A stretch of DNA of 7,885 nucleotides from Dehalococcoidia bacterium (GTDB lineage: Bacteria > Chloroflexota > Dehalococcoidia > JAUSJJ01). This document shows positions 5,255-7,885 of this stretch, piece after piece. The notes under the pieces were generated by a model. It was not told where the DNA came from and made no database searches. It worked only from the letters and a program-made list of their open reading frames with translations. Position numbers and translations under genes: made by a program. Within the stretch, counting starts at the first letter, position 1; each line of letters opens with the position of its first letter. The DNA lies in contig JAUSJJ010000204.1 of the NCBI GenBank assembly GCA_030647705.1, positions 1 through 7,885 on the forward strand. Direction: 5' to 3'.

Positions 5255-5776
5255 ATGAACGTCACCATCTATACCACACCCACCTGACCCTACTGCCACC
5301 AGGCGAAAGAGTTTCTTTCGCAGAAAGGCGTGAAGTTCGTCGAGATGGACGTCGCCGTGGACCGGGGGGCCGCGGAGGAGATGATCCGCAAGAGCGGACA
5401 ATCCGGAGTCCCGGTGATTATCATCGACAACGAGGTAGTGGTAGGGTTCAACCGGCAGCGGTTAGAGCAGTTGTTGGCGAAGGGCGCCACAGAACAACGG
5501 CCTCGGCTGGGTTTGCAGATATCTGATGCCGCCAGGACGGGCCAGCCTGGCGCAGGGACGTCCGGTGCGTATGTGGGCCGTGTGGCACCCGGCTCCCCGG
5601 GAGAAAGGGCCGGGCTAAGGCAAGGAGACATCATCAATGAGCTTAACTCCCGGCCCATCCATTCCGCCCACGACCTCGAAGATGCGCTTTCCATACTGCC
5701 GCCGGGCAGCCGGGCTGTGATAGGACTCCTCAGAAGCCAGCAGACCCTGAGAATCGAACTGGTCCTCCAGCCCTAG
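5255..5776 (+). CDS. Selenocysteine-containing glutaredoxin-like/PDZ fusion protein
   Basis: Predicted selenoprotein of 173 aa with UGA as codon 11 (5285-5287). Residues 1-78 are glutaredoxin/NrdH-like: first strand MNVTIYTTPT, active site U11-P-Y-C14 where homologues have CPYC, cis-Pro53 in SGVPVIII, and the final strand and helix VVVGFNRQRLEQLL. A linker follows, then a PDZ domain at about 83-172 (RLGLQISD, GAYVGRVAPGSPGERAGLRQGDIINELNSRPI). Without decoding of UGA the protein would lose its first strand and the nucleophile; a GTG at 5330 would start after both active-site residues. A SECIS-like hairpin follows the UGA. No signal peptide, so probably cytoplasmic. The glutaredoxin part resembles the family known as Uxx-star glutaredoxin-like (seleno)proteins. 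It lies 24 nt after the ferredoxin and 4 nt before the acyl-CoA dehydrogenase. Substrate unknown; the PDZ part may recruit a partner's C-terminus. Confidence 0.88.
5285..5287 (+). other. UGA codon predicted to encode selenocysteine (Sec11)
   Basis: TGA replaces the first Cys codon of the glutaredoxin CPYC motif, with coding sequence of the same family on both sides in the same frame and a matching hairpin downstream. A Cys codon TGC differs from it only in the third base. Confidence 0.87.
5303..5321 (+). promoter_or_regulatory. Bacterial-type SECIS hairpin
   Basis: GCGAAAGA (5303-5310), loop GUU (5311-5313), UCUUUCGC (5314-5321): a perfect 8-bp stem. The loop starts 23 nt after the UGA, inside the 16-37 nt range described for bacterial SECIS elements, and has G as its first base, as the consensus requires. 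It lies within the coding region, as bacterial SECIS elements do. SelB binding is inferred. Confidence 0.75.
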
Positions 5777-5780
5777 CGTC

Positions 5781-6941
5781 ATGGACTTCGATTTCAGCGA
5801 ACAGCAGCGGCTGCTGAAGAGCAATGCCCGCAGTTTCATGGAGCGCGAGATCGCGCCGGCTGCGGCAGAGTACGACAAACGCGGGCCGCTTCCGAAAGAC
5901 CAGGCCAGGTCGTTCCTCAAGAAGCTGGCCCCGCTGGGCTACATTAGCGGGCCTATTCCTGAGTCAAATGGCGGACTGGGCCTAGACTTTCTTTCCTATG
6001 GGGTGCTCCTGGAGGAGCTGTGTCGTGCCTGGGCCTCTCTGGGTGGGGTAGCCATGCTGCACACCGGCGTCGCCCGGCTGATCGGCTCATTGGGGAACGA
6101 TTCGCAGCGGACACGCCTGCTGCCTTCACTATTGACCGCAGACAGGATCGCCTGCATAGGCGTCACGGAGCCGGAAGCAGGCTCCAACAGCGCCAGCCTT
6201 GCCACCACAGCCGCAACCTACGGCGCGGACCTCGTGGTGAACGGCGCCAAGACCTGGATCTCCAACGGCAGCATCGCCGATATCGCCGTCATCCTCGGCA
6301 TCACGGACAGCGCCCTGGGAGCGAAGGGCCTGTCTCTCATCGCAATCGACAAAGAGGTCTCGCCATTCGGCACACGGGAACTGCCCAAGCTCGGGCTGAA
6401 GGCCTGGCCGACGGCGGAACTGAGCTTCGTGGACTGCAGGGTACCCAGAGCCAACGTCATCGGGACGCCGGGCGATGGCTATAGAAGGACCCTGATGGCT
6501 TTCGAGGTCTTCCGCTGCGGCGTGGCCACCATCTCGCTCGGTCTGGCGCAGGCGGCGCTGGACGCCTCGGTGACATACGCCCGCGAGCGTCGCCAGTTCG
6601 GCAGACCTATCGGCCAATTCCAACTGGTGCAGCGCATGGTCTATGAGATGGTCGCCGAGACCGAGGCCGCCCGCTTCCTCACTTACCGGGCCTGGTCTAT
6701 GCTGGACAAAGGCGTGCGCTGTGACCGCGAGACGGCGCTGGCAAAGGCCTACTGCACAGAGGCGGCTGTGGGCATCACCTCCAAGGCCATCCAGGTCCAT
6801 GGCGCCTACGGGCTTTCGGAAGAGTACCCCGTAGAGCGCTATTTCCGCGATGCCCGGAGCCTTACCATACCCGATGGATCGACTCAGATCATGCAACTGG
6901 TAGTGGCGCGGCAGACGCTTGGCATGTCAGCGATTATCTGA
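5781..6941 (+). CDS. Acyl-CoA dehydrogenase family protein
   Basis: FAD-dependent enzyme of 386 aa, the usual length, that oxidises an acyl-CoA to an enoyl-CoA and passes electrons to ETF. Order: N-terminal helical domain (FDFSEQQRLLKSNARSFMERE), central beta domain with IGVTEPEAGSN and KTWISNG (flavin and substrate contacts), C-terminal helical domain with YARERRQFGRPIGQFQLVQ and QVHGAYGLSEEYPVERYFRDAR. The catalytic base is usually Glu in IYEGT; here it reads I-P-D365-G-S, so Asp takes its place. The alternative Glu position used by isovaleryl- and long-chain enzymes is Phe here (AFEVFR). Substrate cannot be told. ATG 5781 is 4 nt after the upstream stop with no clear ribosome site, so translation is probably coupled. 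Last gene of the run; the next gene is a thiolase, also a CoA enzyme. Confidence 0.93.
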   Translation: MDFDFSEQQRLLKSNARSFMEREIAPAAAEYDKRGPLPKDQARSFLKKLAPLGYISGPIPESNGGLGLDFLSYGVLLEELCRAWASLGGVAMLHTGVARLIGSLGNDSQRTRLLPSLLTADRIACIGVTEPEAGSNSASLATTAATYGADLVVNGAKTWISNGSIADIAVILGITDSALGAKGLSLIAIDKEVSPFGTRELPKLGLKAWPTAELSFVDCRVPRANVIGTPGDGYRRTLMAFEVFRCGVATISLGLAQAALDASVTYARERRQFGRPIGQFQLVQRMVYEMVAETEAARFLTYRAWSMLDKGVRCDRETALAKAYCTEAAVGITSKAIQVHGAYGLSEEYPVERYFRDARSLTIPDGSTQIMQLVVARQTLGMSAII

Positions 6942-6975
6942 GGTCGGAGTCTCAAGCCGCATCAAGTATCCGTGT

Positions 6976-7042
6976 GTCATTCCCGCGCAGGCGGGAATCC
7001 AGAAACGCCAAAGGACTGGATACCCGCTTTCGCGGGTATGAC
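6976..7042. repeat. Double-hairpin inverted repeat (REP/MITE-like)
   Basis: Two 27-nt arms (6976-7002 and 7016-7042) are near-perfect inverted copies about a 13-nt centre. Each arm is also a palindrome: ATTCCCGC/GCGGGAAT with loop GCAG, and ATACCCGC/GCGGGTAT with loop TTTC, each an 8-bp stem. Changed bases in one arm are matched by partner changes, so each local hairpin is kept. The motif resembles the dispersed ATTCCC-GGGAAT elements known in many bacteria. It has no T-run, so it is not a standard terminator, but could stop or stabilise transcript ends. Confidence 0.82.
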
Positions 7043-7124
7043 CATGAATGCGTTCCCTTTCTCCGTATCTTGGGGCGGAACGGGGGCCAGAGGGGGAGTC
7101 ATCCAAGACGACTAGCTCACAGAC

Positions 7125-7131
7125 AAGGAGG
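7125..7131 (+). promoter_or_regulatory. Ribosome binding site of the thiolase gene
   Basis: AAGGAGG with 6 nt to ATG 7138; it fixes the thiolase start. Confidence 0.75.
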
Positions 7132-7137
7132 CCACAG

Positions 7138-7885
7138 ATGAGAGGTGTCTCCATCATCGGCATCGGCACCACGCCGTTCACTGTGCTGGAAGGCAAGTCC
7201 TTCACCCAGATCGCCACCGAGGCGTGCAGCGATGCCCTGAGAGATGCCGGCGTCGAGCGCAGTCAAATACAGGCGTTCTACCTGGGCAACTACATCTCCG
7301 GCATCCTGCTGGGCCAAGAGACGGTTGCGCCGCTGGTAGCCAACAGCCTGGGGCTTGAAAAGAGCACCCCATGCACCAAGGTGGAAGGCGCCTGCTGCTC
7401 AGGAGGAATCGCCCTGAGGCACGGCTACATGATGGTCGCTACCGGCCTCTGCGACTTCGCGCTGGTGGCCGGAGTGGAGAAGATGACGTCCCAGTCGACG
7501 GCGAAGGTCACCGAGGGTCTCGCCGCAGGGATGGACCAGGAGACAGAGGCCCGCACCGGCCTCTCGTTCCCCGGCTTCTTCGGACTGATCGCCCGCCGGC
7601 ATATGCACCAGTACGGCACCACCACCAGGCAGCTCGCCATGGTCTCGGTCAAGAACCACAACAACAGCGTGTCCAACCCCAGGGCGCGTTTCCACAACAG
7701 GGTGACACTGGAGGCGGTTATGAACTCCAGGCTCATCGCAGACCCATTGAGGCTGTACGACTGCTGCCCCGTCAGCGACGGCGCCGCGGCCGCAGTGCTC
7801 TGCCCTTCGAACATCGCCACGCGGTTCACCAGGAAGCCGGTCGATATCATAGGTTCCGCTCATACCACGGGATTCGCCACCGCCT
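7138..7885 (+). CDS. Thiolase / acetyl-CoA acetyltransferase, SCP-x/archaeal type (3' end outside window)
   Basis: Catalyses acyl transfer between CoA thioesters, either condensing two acetyl-CoA or cleaving 3-ketoacyl-CoA. The frame is open from ATG 7138 to the window edge (249 codons), about two thirds of the usual 385-400 aa. It begins MRGVSIIGIGTTPF, as in SCP-x-like thiolases. The nucleophile is Cys86 in KVEGACCSGGIALRHG, followed by a second Cys87 where Ala is usual. Further family blocks are VAGVEKM, a region rich in NHNNSVSNPRARF, and SRLIADPLRLYDCCPVSDGAAAAVL. The catalytic His and second Cys of the C-terminal half are beyond the window. Such thiolases are often followed by a DUF35 OB-fold partner gene, which cannot be checked here. 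With the acyl-CoA dehydrogenase upstream it suggests fatty-acyl or related CoA metabolism. Confidence 0.92.
   Translation, partial: MRGVSIIGIGTTPFTVLEGKSFTQIATEACSDALRDAGVERSQIQAFYLGNYISGILLGQETVAPLVANSLGLEKSTPCTKVEGACCSGGIALRHGYMMVATGLCDFALVAGVEKMTSQSTAKVTEGLAAGMDQETEARTGLSFPGFFGLIARRHMHQYGTTTRQLAMVSVKNHNNSVSNPRARFHNRVTLEAVMNSRLIADPLRLYDCCPVSDGAAAAVLCPSNIATRFTRKPVDIIGSAHTTGFATA

Larger units (their letters stand above)
6942..7137. other. Intergenic region between acyl-CoA dehydrogenase and thiolase
   Basis: This gap of 196 nt holds the 67-bp double-hairpin repeat (6976-7042), then about 80 nt with no ORF of merit and a clear ribosome site, AAGGAGG at 7125-7131, for the thiolase. I see no convincing -35/-10 pair. 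It probably ends the upstream operon. Confidence 0.6.

Noticed and set aside
5330..5776. Shorter version of the glutaredoxin-PDZ gene starting at GTG 5330
   Set aside because: It would lack the first strand and the UPYC site, has no ribosome site, and ignores the strong AAGGAG before ATG 5255 and the hairpin after the UGA.
6129..6896. Antisense open frame of 255 codons within the acyl-CoA dehydrogenase
   Set aside because: Product shows no domain; produced by codon bias of the opposite strand.
7051..7082. CGTTCC/GGAACG 6-bp inverted repeat upstream of the thiolase as terminator or operator
   Set aside because: The 20-nt loop and missing T-run make it weak; likely by chance.
7399..7863. Two antisense open frames in the last 500 nt
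   Set aside because: They lie over the thiolase, which has clear family motifs throughout this part.
1..7885. tRNA, rRNA, CRISPR array, insertion sequence or phage genes
   Set aside because: None seen on either strand; no cloverleaf sequence, regular direct repeats or transposase motifs.

Overview
The window is a stretch of GC-rich bacterial DNA in which every supported gene lies on the + strand. Strong AAGGAGG-type ribosome sites, a predicted UGA-encoded selenocysteine and the gene mix (Fe-type SOD, NifS/IscU-like pair, DsrE, TusA, small 2[4Fe-4S] ferredoxin, acyl-CoA dehydrogenase, archaeal-style thiolase) suggest an anaerobic or microaerobic bacterium. A Chloroflexota (Dehalococcoidia-like) lineage is my best guess, but that is inference and cannot be proven here.

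Layout. Positions 2-964 hold the 3' part of rlmN (start lies outside the window). A good extended -10 promoter (991-999) and a leader of about 120 nt follow. Then comes a compact run of ten genes, 1125-6941: Fe-type superoxide dismutase, cysteine-desulfurase-like protein, IscU-like scaffold, a two-zinc-ribbon mini-protein interrupted by an in-frame UAG, a DsrE-family protein, TusA, a Crp/Fnr-family regulator, a small ferredoxin, a glutaredoxin-PDZ fusion whose active-site Cys codon is UGA, and an acyl-CoA dehydrogenase. Gaps are 4-43 nt, with overlaps at iscU/zinc ribbon (20 nt) and crp/fdx (4 nt), so this is probably one operon. A gap of 196 nt (6942-7137) holds a 67-bp double-hairpin inverted repeat. 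From 7138 a SCP-x/archaeal-type thiolase begins and runs off the window end.

How the genes may work together. IscU, TusA and DsrE are classic acceptors and carriers of persulfide sulfur, normally fed by a cysteine desulfurase. SOD, ferredoxin and a glutaredoxin fit protection, electron supply and thiol/selenol redox chemistry for Fe-S or persulfide handling. The Crp/Fnr-type protein has no cysteines and may regulate the unit by sensing a small ligand. The acyl-CoA dehydrogenase and thiolase look like a fatty-acyl/CoA module that follows the sulfur/redox block.

Most notable points: (1) the UGA codon in the UPYC motif of the glutaredoxin-PDZ protein, followed by a perfect 8-bp hairpin at SECIS distance; (2) the desulfurase homologue keeps its catalytic Cys loop but lacks the PLP-binding Lys, its neighbouring His, the PLP-contacting Gln and the substrate-binding Arg; (3) the in-frame UAG directly before the zinc-binding cysteines of the mini-protein; (4) the acyl-CoA dehydrogenase has Asp where the catalytic Glu is usual.
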